Source: JADJLQ01 sp964405735 (lineage in GTDB: Bacteria; Bacteroidota; Bacteroidia; Chitinophagales; Saprospiraceae). Taken from it: a stretch of DNA of 18,410 nt. The notes under the pieces are model-generated. The model searched no databases, was not told the origin of the DNA, and was given only the letters and a program-made list of their open reading frames with translations. Positions 8,798-15,809 of the stretch are shown one piece after another. Within the stretch, counting starts at the first letter, position 1. Each line of letters opens with the position of its first letter. The stretch lies in assembly GCA_964405735.1 (NCBI GenBank), contig CAYOPD010000083.1:1-18410 (forward strand), written 5' to 3'. A program made the position numbers and the translations under genes.

Positions 8798-8855
8798 GGG
8801 GCGATGGGTTACCACCGGATAAATTCCTTCACATAGAGTAATTGAATTTGATGGC

Positions 8856-9194
8856 ATGAACCGTATTCCAATACCTATTCATGAAGGCATTGAATTTGTA
8901 TTGCTGGAAGAAATACTTTATTTCCGGTCCGATGGCAATTATGCCATCATGTGCACCAGGGAGAAAACAACAAAATACACCCTGCGGTCCCTCAAAGAAC
9001 TGGAGAGCCAACTCGACGGCCGGGGATTTTGCCGCATTCACCATGAATACCTGGTAAACCTGCTGCATATCGTCCGATATTACAAAGGGGATGGAGGCGA
9101 AGTCGAACTGGTAAATGGAGAGAGGTTAAGCGTTTCCCGGGGGAAAAAGGCCAATCTGATCCGGGACCTCAGACTGGATGGGGAAAATAGCTAA
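8856..9194 (+). CDS. Stand-alone LytTR-family DNA-binding protein (second of three)
   Basis: 112 residues, single LytTR domain: EEILYFRSDGNYAIMCTRE, GFCRIHHEYLVNLLHIVRYY, and the terminal GERLSVSRGKKANLIRDL. It is very similar over its full length to the third copy, sharing RIPIPIH at the N-terminus, KGDGGEV in the middle and VSRGKK at the end, so the two probably arose by recent duplication. The first copy is more distant. There is no attached sensor domain. It lies 58 bp after the first gene and may be co-transcribed with it. Start: the ATG at 8856 matches the N-terminus of the third copy; an ATG at 8851 in another frame ends after two codons. Confidence 0.9.
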   Translation: MNRIPIPIHEGIEFVLLEEILYFRSDGNYAIMCTREKTTKYTLRSLKELESQLDGRGFCRIHHEYLVNLLHIVRYYKGDGGEVELVNGERLSVSRGKKANLIRDLRLDGENS

Positions 9195-9252
9195 GGACCT
9201 CATCCTGCCGGGATCCCGGAAACAGGCTGAACAGGATATGTCATTTTTAAAA

Positions 9253-9280
9253 CCGGTTACGCCTTGTTTTCTGCCGGTTA
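9253..9280 (+). promoter_or_regulatory. Direct repeat, candidate LytTR operator
   Basis: CCGGTTA occurs at 9253-9259 and again at 9274-9280, exactly 21 bp apart, in the 203-bp gap ahead of the third LytTR gene. Known LytTR sites are paired repeats with a GTT core and about 21-22 bp period. Only the GTT core and the period agree well, so this is a weak candidate. The same bases also form an AACCGG/CCGGTT inverted repeat (9251-9256 and 9274-9279). Confidence 0.25.
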
Positions 9281-9317
9281 TCAATATTCTGCCGCAATAC
9301 GAAAAAGATGGCACAAA

Positions 9318-9349
9318 TTTGAATTAACTTAGCAAGACCCCTGCTTTTG
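9318..9349 (+). promoter_or_regulatory. Possible Bacteroidota promoter of the third LytTR gene
   Basis: TTTG (9318-9321) and TGCTTTTG (9342-9349, one mismatch to TAnnTTTG) are separated by 20 nt, the usual spacing of the Bacteroidota housekeeping promoter. They are placed about 49 bp before the ATG at 9398, which suggests the third LytTR gene has its own promoter. Confidence 0.35.
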
Positions 9350-9397
9350 AAACACTTTATTCCATTTTGATGCGGACACCATACTCAATACCCATAT

Positions 9398-9745
9398 ATG
9401 CTAAGAATCCCAATTCCCATTCATCACGGTTATGAATTTGTCTTTGCCAGCGATATTTTGTATTTCCAGGCGGATGGTAATTTTTCAGTCGCAATTTGCA
9501 AAGAAAAAGAATACACACAATCCACCCTTCCCTTGAAAGACCTGGAGCAAAAACTGCAGTTTTCCGGGTTTTGCCGTATCCATCACAAATACCTGGTCAA
9601 TGTGGACCACATCATCCGTTATTTCAAGGGGGATGGCGGCGAGGTGGTTCTCAGCAATGGCGAAAAGCTTGCTGTCTCAAGAGGGAAAAAAGAAAACCTG
9701 ATCCGGGAATTGAAAATGAAAAAATCAGAATTGGAAAAAGGGTGA
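9398..9745 (+). CDS. Stand-alone LytTR-family DNA-binding protein (third of three)
   Basis: 115 residues consisting of one LytTR domain: SDILYFQADGNFSVAICKE, GFCRIHHKYLVNVDHIIRYF, KGDGGEVVLSNGEKLAVSRG and KKENLIREL. It is a close paralogue of the second copy and lacks any sensor or receiver domain. A 203-bp gap with a candidate promoter and a 21-bp-period direct repeat precedes it, so it is probably transcribed separately and could be auto- or cross-regulated by its siblings (inference). It ends 29 bp before the convergent S1P-lyase-like gene. A short GTGAA/TTCAC inverted repeat at 9742-9757 spans its stop but has no T run. Confidence 0.9.
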   Translation: MLRIPIPIHHGYEFVFASDILYFQADGNFSVAICKEKEYTQSTLPLKDLEQKLQFSGFCRIHHKYLVNVDHIIRYFKGDGGEVVLSNGEKLAVSRGKKENLIRELKMKKSELEKG

Positions 9746-9774
9746 AACCGGATTCACTATGGAGCGGTCATTGA

Positions 9775-11220
9775 TCAATGATGTCGTTGGCGGAAGGCCA
9801 GAAAACGACTCACCATGCCCATCCAGCCGGGAGGACGGCGGATTTCCGTAGTTGCATCTTGCTCACTTCTTTCACCGCCATATAATTCCTCAAAAAGTTT
9901 TCGAACATTTTTTTCCACCATGCCCCGGAAAGGAATCCTCGCCATGAGCCCATATAAGGCTGCATTGCCTTCTCCGGTTGCTCGCGGATGTTCGCGGGCA
10001 AATTCAATGGCAGAACGTAGATGATTGACGTATTGATCAATGACTTCTGCATTGGTAGGCATAATCGTAAGATGAATACAATCCGGATTTTGTTGCCGGT
10101 CAACCAACCAACCTTTCTTTTCGAGATAATCGGCAATGACAAAAATGTCCGGCCGATCGCCCTCGGTGGAGTAGGACACAATATTCATCACCGGATCCCC
10201 AATGATTTTAATTTCCGGGATTTTTGCCAACAGGGCTTTAAGCCGCCGGGTCGCCTCCATCAACTTCTGGGCCAGGGAAAGATATCCCGACTCACCCAAA
10301 TGATTCATTCCGGCCCATGCTGCTGCAATCGCGCCTCCCGGTCGGGTGCCCATCAGGGTAGGAGAAATATAAATACCTCCGGGATAATCCGTGGTAATGA
10401 TGAATTGGTGTTTCAAATAATCCATGCTCCGGTATAAAATGACCGAGGATCCTTTGGGCCCAAACCCAAACTTATGCACATCTGCGGATATGGAGGTCAC
10501 TCCGGGAATCCGGAAATCCCAATGGGGAATTTTTATACCTATTCGTTCCATCCAGGGCAGCATGAAACCACCAATACAGGCATCCACATGAAAAGGAAGT
10601 CGGTGTTTTTCAGCCAGGGTGGCAATAGGGTCAATGGGGTCAAGGATCCCGTTGGGATAACTGGGTGCTGAGGCCACCAGAAGTATTGTATTTTTATTGA
10701 TGAGTGCTTCCATTTCCGCGGGCTGGGCCCTTCTTCCTTCGTCCACGGGCGTCTTGTGCAACCGAATCCCAAAAAGATGGGCCGCCTTATCGAATGCCGG
10801 GTGAATGGTTTGGGGGGCAATGATCTCCGGGTTTTTGATATGCGGATGATGGTGCCTTGCCCATTCCCGGTAAGTATAAACGGCAAGCAAGACACTTTCT
10901 GTTCCCCCGGAGGACATCGTACCTACCGCTTTTTCATTTCCATGAAGCATACCTGCTGTCATCCGAACCACTTCCCGCTCCATGTTTTGAAGGCTTTTAA
11001 AGGCAAACGGATTCAGGTAGTTCTCGGAGAAAAATTCTTCATAAGCCTCCTTGAGCAAATGATCGTGTTCTTCTCCGGCATAATAGACCAGGCTCCAGGT
11101 TTTCCCTGCTTTCCAGTCTGCATCCTGCTGATGCCCTTCCCGCAATTTTTTCATCAGGTCGTATCTGGAAATGCCCCGGACCGGTAAAGAGTCAGGATGC
11201 GTTTTTGTTTTCATAGTCAT
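9775..11220 (-). CDS. Sphingosine-1-phosphate lyase-like PLP-dependent enzyme
   Basis: 481 residues, fold-type I PLP enzyme of the group II decarboxylase superfamily and most like sphingosine-1-phosphate lyases. Visible motifs are MSSGGTESVLLA (105-109 GGTES, cofactor phosphate), HVDACIGGFMLPW (211-223; Asp213 contacts the pyridine nitrogen), SADVHKFGFGPKGSS with the Schiff-base Lys250, GGIYISPTLMGTRPGG, and the lyase-typical tail GNAALYGLMARIPF. Such enzymes cleave phosphorylated sphingoid bases into a long-chain aldehyde and phosphoethanolamine. Bacteroidota are known sphingolipid makers, so the role is plausible. Eukaryotic enzymes have an N-terminal TM helix; this one, like known bacterial homologues, is soluble. 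The start overlaps the transporter stop by four bases (ATGA), so it is the last gene of the Omp85-MFS-lyase operon. A different amino-acid decarboxylase activity is less likely but not excluded. Confidence 0.88.
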   Translation of the reverse strand: MTMKTKTHPDSLPVRGISRYDLMKKLREGHQQDADWKAGKTWSLVYYAGEEHDHLLKEAYEEFFSENYLNPFAFKSLQNMEREVVRMTAGMLHGNEKAVGTMSSGGTESVLLAVYTYREWARHHHPHIKNPEIIAPQTIHPAFDKAAHLFGIRLHKTPVDEGRRAQPAEMEALINKNTILLVASAPSYPNGILDPIDPIATLAEKHRLPFHVDACIGGFMLPWMERIGIKIPHWDFRIPGVTSISADVHKFGFGPKGSSVILYRSMDYLKHQFIITTDYPGGIYISPTLMGTRPGGAIAAAWAGMNHLGESGYLSLAQKLMEATRRLKALLAKIPEIKIIGDPVMNIVSYSTEGDRPDIFVIADYLEKKGWLVDRQQNPDCIHLTIMPTNAEVIDQYVNHLRSAIEFAREHPRATGEGNAALYGLMARIPFRGMVEKNVRKLFEELYGGERSEQDATTEIRRPPGWMGMVSRFLAFRQRHH

Positions 11221-12557
11221 TGGTGTTGAATGATTTCGACAGGATCAGGCATTGGATTTTTTGACATCCGATCCACGGCAAAGAGGAATATCAATCCAAT
11301 ACTGAACCACAGGCCCAAAACGAGGATGGAGTTTCGCATGCTGCCGGTCAGGTTGTCGAGATATCCCCACAGGATCAGTCCGCACATCATGGCAACTTTT
11401 TCACAAACATCATAAAAGCTGAAGTAGCCGGCGTTGTTTCCGGTTTTGGGTATAAATTTGGAATAGGTGGATCGGGACAAAGATTGGATACCGCCCATCA
11501 CCATGCCTATAAAAAATCCGGCAATGTAAAAATGAAAGGGCCGGGTGATGAAATAACTGCCCACACAGATCAGGATCCAGCAGGCTACCGCCAGGATGAG
11601 GGCGCGAACATTTCCCGCCTTTTTTGAAATCCATGCAAAGATAAAAGCACCGGCAATGGCAATATATTCCAGCAGGAGTACCAGGATGATCAGGTTCATC
11701 ATGTTGAGGTGGATTTCTTTTTCACCAAAAGAAGCCGCCATAAACATCACGGTCTGTACTCCCATGATGTAGAAAAAAAAGCCGGACAGGTAGGTGCGTA
11801 ATTTTTTTTCCGTTTTCAGCCGGTGCCAGATTTTGATCAATTCCCGGTATCCATGAAGGAAGTATTTTTTTTCGGGTGTTTTATTATACAGGCCCCGGGG
11901 CAGTTTATGAAAAGTGATCTGGGCAAAACCCATCCACCACAAACCGGTGAGCAGGAAGGAGAGTCGCGGGAGCAGGGTATCGTCCGTGATGCCCAGCCGG
12001 TTTTGGTTTAGAATAAAGATCAGGTTAATGATGAGGAGGGTGGTGGAACCCAGGTATCCGTATGCATAACCCCTTGCGCTCACCTTATCCTGACGGTCTT
12101 CCGTGGCCAGGGCGGGCAGGTAGGAATTGTAAAAAACAATGCTGCCGGAATATCCTATGGTGGCCAGCATCATTCCACCCAGGCCGATTAAGACCACTGG
12201 GCTGCCCGTAAAGAAAATCAGGGACATACAACCGGCGGCGCCCAGGTAACAAAAAAACCGCATAAAATTTTTGTGGTTGCCCGAATAGTCCGAAATGGAG
12301 GACAACAACGGGGAGATGAATGCGATGATGCCAAAAGCGATACCCAGGTTGATGGAATAGGCCGCCGTATTTTCAATCTGAATACCAAAAAGGCTTATGC
12401 GGCTGAGGTCTCCTTGGCGGGTTACTGAATTGTAATACGCCGGAAATATGGCTGAAGTGATGACCAGGGCATATACTGAATTGGACCAATCGTACATGGC
12501 CCAGGCGTGAATCAGTTTTTTATCGTTTTTAGGGATCGCTTCAGGCTGCATAATCAT
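11217..12557 (-). CDS. MFS transporter, UMF1/Atg22-like family
   Basis: 446 residues with about 12 hydrophobic helices. The N-terminal AWAMYDWSNSVYALVITSAI and IFPAYYNSV match the family marker (WAxYDWANSAY) of the Atg22-like/UMF1 branch of the major facilitator superfamily. Other landmarks are GLGGMMLATIGYSGSIVFYN, DKVSARGYAYGYLGSTTL and GMVMGGIQSLSRSTYSKFIP. Fungal Atg22 exports amino acids from the vacuole; bacterial members are mostly uncharacterised, so the substrate is unknown. It lies 27 bp after the Omp85-like gene and overlaps the lyase start by four bases, so its substrate may be a precursor or product of the lyase (inference). A second Met at residue 3 could equally be the start. 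Confidence 0.9.
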   Translation of the reverse strand: MIMQPEAIPKNDKKLIHAWAMYDWSNSVYALVITSAIFPAYYNSVTRQGDLSRISLFGIQIENTAAYSINLGIAFGIIAFISPLLSSISDYSGNHKNFMRFFCYLGAAGCMSLIFFTGSPVVLIGLGGMMLATIGYSGSIVFYNSYLPALATEDRQDKVSARGYAYGYLGSTTLLIINLIFILNQNRLGITDDTLLPRLSFLLTGLWWMGFAQITFHKLPRGLYNKTPEKKYFLHGYRELIKIWHRLKTEKKLRTYLSGFFFYIMGVQTVMFMAASFGEKEIHLNMMNLIILVLLLEYIAIAGAFIFAWISKKAGNVRALILAVACWILICVGSYFITRPFHFYIAGFFIGMVMGGIQSLSRSTYSKFIPKTGNNAGYFSFYDVCEKVAMMCGLILWGYLDNLTGSMRNSILVLGLWFSIGLIFLFAVDRMSKNPMPDPVEIIQHQ

Positions 12558-12584
12558 TGGATATAAAAGTAGATTTTTGCACGA

Positions 12585-13796
12585 TCAAAACGCTTCACCC
12601 AGGAAAAAATACAATCCGTTTTGCCTTTTGCCCGGACCGCCTGAATCTTTCCTCAGACCAAGGGCATAATCTATCCGGAGGTTAACCCTGGACTGCGTGT
12701 TAAACAAAATGCGTAAACCGCCACCGACAGCCAGGTTGAACCGGTCAAGACCGAAACCGGAAAGCGAGTGGAACACCTGTCCCCCGCTCAAAAAACCAAC
12801 CACACCCAATCGTTTCCAAACTCTCCAGAAACTGGCAGAGTTGCCTTCCGGCCAAAAAGGCAAGCGGTATTCCGACTCGAAAGCCATCATATGCCGGTCC
12901 TGGTAGGTGCCTTTGAAATAACCCCTAATGAATTTCGGACCTCCCATCCTGGATAATGCCCTCATGGGAATTTTGTCATTCGTAAATTCCAAAGCCCCAA
13001 AGACGCGCAGCGCCAGGGTTTGATTTTTTAATGTATTAATGAATTTCCGGGCATCGACAGAGATCAGGCTGAATGAATAATCGCTGCCGAAGAATTTTGC
13101 ATAATGCAGATTATTCAATTCTATGCTTGTGCCTTTTAATGGGTTTAATAGGGGTTTACGCGTATCGAACAGCAACTGGAAACCGATACCGGACCGCAAC
13201 CCGGATACCTCTAAATTTTGAATGGACCCCGAATCTGAATTAACAAAATACTGTAATTCTTTCACCTTCATCCGGTATACATACTCCATATCGTATTGTA
13301 AACCGATGGAAAGACCGGAATTCAGCATTCGCAGAACTACAGGAGAGAATTTAAGCCGGTCTGAATCAAACAATAAATAATTAAAAGTATCCCGGGTGCC
13401 CTGCCCATTCGCCTGAAGGACCAGGGTTTTAGCATCGTTTCCTACGCCATAATTCCGGTCCGGGTAACGGTTAAAAAATGCTTCTCCCCGGCTGCGCCAC
13501 CTGTTTCCGGAGGAAAAGACGTCCCACCGGGTTTCAAGGATGATTTGCCGGTTGAGGGAATAAATACCAATGAATTCTACATTTGAAACGGGCGAGGATT
13601 GGGTTTTGCCGGAAAGATTAAAATAAGTGATGCCAATAACCCCAAGGGTCAGTTTTGTTTCAGGGGAATAACTGATGGCTGGGAAAATATCCAGTTTTTT
13701 TATTTTATTTATTGCGCCACTGTCGTTTTGAAGATTATCTTGACCTGTTGCTATTAAAGGCATGATGAATAAAATCAAAACAGCCCACCGGACCAT
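12585..13796 (-). CDS. Omp85/BamA-TamA-type outer-membrane barrel without POTRA domains
   Basis: 403 residues. A signal peptide (about 1-18, ending IATG before QDN) leads into a predicted beta-barrel. Family marks are the strand pair with FDTRKPLLNPLKGTSIELNN (residues 210-229), and the loop-6 motif IRGY at 290-293 inside SRMGGPKFIRGYFKGTYQD, followed by a strand (MMAFESEYRLPF). The chain ends in an aromatic strand, FFLGEAF. There is no room for POTRA repeats: the barrel begins within about 40 residues of the signal cleavage site. BamA and TamA act in protein insertion, but POTRA-less members (bacterial surface antigen/D15 type) are of unknown role. It is the first gene of the operon with the MFS transporter (27 bp gap) and the lyase-like enzyme. 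Confidence 0.85.
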   Translation of the reverse strand: MVRWAVLILFIMPLIATGQDNLQNDSGAINKIKKLDIFPAISYSPETKLTLGVIGITYFNLSGKTQSSPVSNVEFIGIYSLNRQIILETRWDVFSSGNRWRSRGEAFFNRYPDRNYGVGNDAKTLVLQANGQGTRDTFNYLLFDSDRLKFSPVVLRMLNSGLSIGLQYDMEYVYRMKVKELQYFVNSDSGSIQNLEVSGLRSGIGFQLLFDTRKPLLNPLKGTSIELNNLHYAKFFGSDYSFSLISVDARKFINTLKNQTLALRVFGALEFTNDKIPMRALSRMGGPKFIRGYFKGTYQDRHMMAFESEYRLPFWPEGNSASFWRVWKRLGVVGFLSGGQVFHSLSGFGLDRFNLAVGGGLRILFNTQSRVNLRIDYALGLRKDSGGPGKRQNGLYFFLGEAF

Positions 13797-13962
13797 TTTT
13801 TAATTTAAGTATTATTCAAGATTATTCTGCTGATTTCAGGCAGGTTTTACCCTGATCTTAATGGTCCCGTTGAATGCCTGATTCCGATTTTAATTTGATC
13901 CATGCAATAAATCACAACCTGCAAGTAAGGAACAGGTATCCCGGATCAAGCGGAGACCGATG

Positions 13963-14904
13963 TTATAAAATAAACCTCAGCCCCAGCGACCAATCGGAAT
14001 AACTGCTCTTTACCAGGTCGGAATAAAAACTCAATCCGGATTTATAATAAAGGGGCCTCTGGGCATTGAGAAAAACACCCAGGAAAGAAAGGGGTTGAAT
14101 CTGGGCGCCCAGGCTGACCATGACAAACTGGGCTTCACGAACGAGCCTGCCGCCCTTGTAATTTTGTTCGTAGGCCCCCAGCCAGCTCAGCCCGGGGAAA
14201 ACATAGAGTTTTTGATCAAGAAAGGATTTTACCAGGAAGGCGCTCAGGCCCGGGAAATGAGTTGTCCGGTCATTTTCTTCATTGGCAATTTGCAACAGAT
14301 ACCGGCCCTGCAGATAGAGGTAAAAGTCCGGGCTCAGGTTTTTAAGATAGGTGGCGGTCAATTCAGGTTGTATCCGATCGGCTCCGAGGAAGGACCTTGT
14401 TTCCTGTTCTTTGGCTACCGGGAAATGGACCGCGCCCTGCAGGGTCAGTTCCGGAACATTTTTAAAGGGTAGTGTCCTCACCCGGAGTCCAACCGATGAA
14501 ACAGACTGGTAACTGAGCCCCGTAGCGTCCGCCGGGCCAAACACCTTAAAGGGAGAATTGCGTGCGTTTTCATCGAGCCGCAGACGGGAATACCTGACCT
14601 GAACACCCAGGTCCCAGCGCCGGCTTTCCGAAAAACCGTAATTAAGGTTCAGGTAGTTTTCCGACCTGGAAATGCGGTACCGGTCCAGCACGACCTTTCC
14701 AAACTGAGAAGTCACCCAATAGGAAGTCAGATTGCTGGTCGCCGTCACTTCCAGGCCATCCTTGGCAAGGATGACCGGGGAGATGTTTCCGAAAGAAAAC
14801 CGTTCTTCTTCGGCCTCCTGCTGGGCGAAGGCAGCCCGGACCTGAAAATTCAGGATCATCAGAACCAGAAAAATCCGCGTGGCCATTTTTTTTATACAAT
14901 ACAT
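13963..14904 (-). CDS. Predicted outer-membrane beta-barrel protein, unknown function
   Basis: 313 residues from the ATG at 14904. A longer in-frame start at 14928 would overlap the upstream gene by 10 nt, whereas the 14904 start has a clear GGAGGT Shine-Dalgarno (14914-14909), rare in this window. The signal peptide ends about residue 27 (VRAAFA before QQEAEEE). The mature part alternates short polar turns with amphipathic strands (WDLGVQVRYSRLRLDE, LTLQGAVHFPVA, DFYLYLQGRYLLQIA, FLGVFLNAQRPLYYKS) and ends in DWSLGLRFIL, as expected for a barrel of about 12-14 strands. No named family is recognised. It is the last gene of an operon with a TIG-like lipoprotein (14 bp upstream) and a coiled-coil exported protein, so it may be the outer-membrane part of their complex. 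Confidence 0.78.
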   Translation of the reverse strand: MYCIKKMATRIFLVLMILNFQVRAAFAQQEAEEERFSFGNISPVILAKDGLEVTATSNLTSYWVTSQFGKVVLDRYRISRSENYLNLNYGFSESRRWDLGVQVRYSRLRLDENARNSPFKVFGPADATGLSYQSVSSVGLRVRTLPFKNVPELTLQGAVHFPVAKEQETRSFLGADRIQPELTATYLKNLSPDFYLYLQGRYLLQIANEENDRTTHFPGLSAFLVKSFLDQKLYVFPGLSWLGAYEQNYKGGRLVREAQFVMVSLGAQIQPLSFLGVFLNAQRPLYYKSGLSFYSDLVKSSYSDWSLGLRFIL

Positions 14905-14908
14905 GGTG

Positions 14909-14914
14909 ACCTCC
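14909..14914 (-). promoter_or_regulatory. Strong Shine-Dalgarno that fixes the barrel-protein start
   Basis: Minus-strand GGAGGT ends 4 nt before the ATG at 14904. It lies downstream of the alternative ATG at 14928 and so argues for the shorter start. Confidence 0.7.
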
Positions 14915-14918
14915 GGAT

Positions 14919-15809
14919 TTATTTGCAATCGATCATAAAATTCGGATCGTTGAAAGCCTGCTGGTAGATCAGCAACTGCCGGTTGGTCGTGGTGGAGGTC
15001 GCCAGGATCATGTGGTTGCGTTCCCTTTTCCAGCCGGCTGCCGGGCTGCAGCCCAGTTGTTGAAAGGGTTTGTATGGAGTATCGTTGATGTTGATGAAAC
15101 TGCCGATGAATTCCTCCGTGCCCAGGTTGCCGCTGGGATGTTTTGTACGGTCGATCCAGAAATGGACGAGGTTTTTATCCTTGTCCACCACCCCGAAAAT
15201 GGGATTTTTATTATAAAGCAGTGCGGTATTGCTCCCGTTGCAGGTCGATTGTTCAAAGCTCTGGGTGGGATCGATGGAGCTGGTACATTTGCCTTTAGGG
15301 TCCTTTAAGAATTTAAACCAGATGCAATAGTCCGTGTTCTCCGGACATAACCAGGCATTTTCCAGGGAAGGCGGAAAGGGAGGAAGGGGGCTGATGGGAA
15401 TAAAGATCTGCGGGATGGACGGGGGAATAAAACTTTTATTTGCATTAAAAAAGGAAGCCGGGACTGCGTTGAAAGGCAGGCTTTCGGAACAATCCGGATT
15501 CGCTATGACCAGGTCCGCCTGTCCCTCCACCCCGTCGGGTACGGTCACCACCAGGCCCAGCTGGGGATGGAATTTTTTCTGCGTTACCGGTTTTGAATTA
15601 AAGGATATTTCAAGGTCCTGGCTGATCAGGGATTCCAGGGGTGTCGCCTTAATCAGAACCTCCGTTCCGCTTTCGCCTACGGCTGGCAATACCTGCAAGC
15701 CCAAAAGCGGAGTGCAGTCCGGGTTGCATTGGAAGTGGATAAAAACATTGAGCAAAAACAGCAATAAAAACGGCGAATACCAATATTTCCGGGGCATGAG
15801 GTTTATCAT
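14919..15809 (-). CDS. Predicted lipoprotein with IPT/TIG-like domain
   Basis: 296 residues. A hydrophobic signal segment (about 11-27) ends at Cys28 (HFQC), a loose lipobox. Residues about 36-104 look like an IPT/TIG immunoglobulin-type domain: LQVLPAVGESGTEVLIKA, EISFNSKPV and VVTVPDGVEGQADLVI are the usual opening, middle and closing strands. A proline-rich linker follows (about 129-148, IPPSIPQIFIPISPLPPFPP), then a Cys-containing C-terminal region (about 150-296) with no recognised family. The even spread of Cys suggests disulfides. The gene begins with an ATGA overlap onto the preceding coiled-coil gene and is followed after 14 bp by the barrel gene, so all three are one transcript. A later ATG at 15797 is an alternative start. 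Likely exported and surface- or periplasm-attached; role unknown. Confidence 0.75.
   Translation of the reverse strand: MINLMPRKYWYSPFLLLFLLNVFIHFQCNPDCTPLLGLQVLPAVGESGTEVLIKATPLESLISQDLEISFNSKPVTQKKFHPQLGLVVTVPDGVEGQADLVIANPDCSESLPFNAVPASFFNANKSFIPPSIPQIFIPISPLPPFPPSLENAWLCPENTDYCIWFKFLKDPKGKCTSSIDPTQSFEQSTCNGSNTALLYNKNPIFGVVDKDKNLVHFWIDRTKHPSGNLGTEEFIGSFININDTPYKPFQQLGCSPAAGWKRERNHMILATSTTTNRQLLIYQQAFNDPNFMIDCK

Noticed and set aside
8842..8850. TGAATTTG just before the second LytTR gene as a -7 promoter element
   Set aside because: It lies only 5-6 bp from the start codon and has no -33 partner at a suitable distance.
9742..9757. GTGAA/TTCAC inverted repeat as a bidirectional terminator between the third LytTR gene and the lyase gene
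   Set aside because: A five-bp stem without a T run on either strand is too weak to call a terminator.
10021..10437. Plus-strand 138-codon frame opposite the S1P-lyase-like gene
   Set aside because: Antisense to the catalytic core of a well-conserved enzyme; no recognisable protein features.
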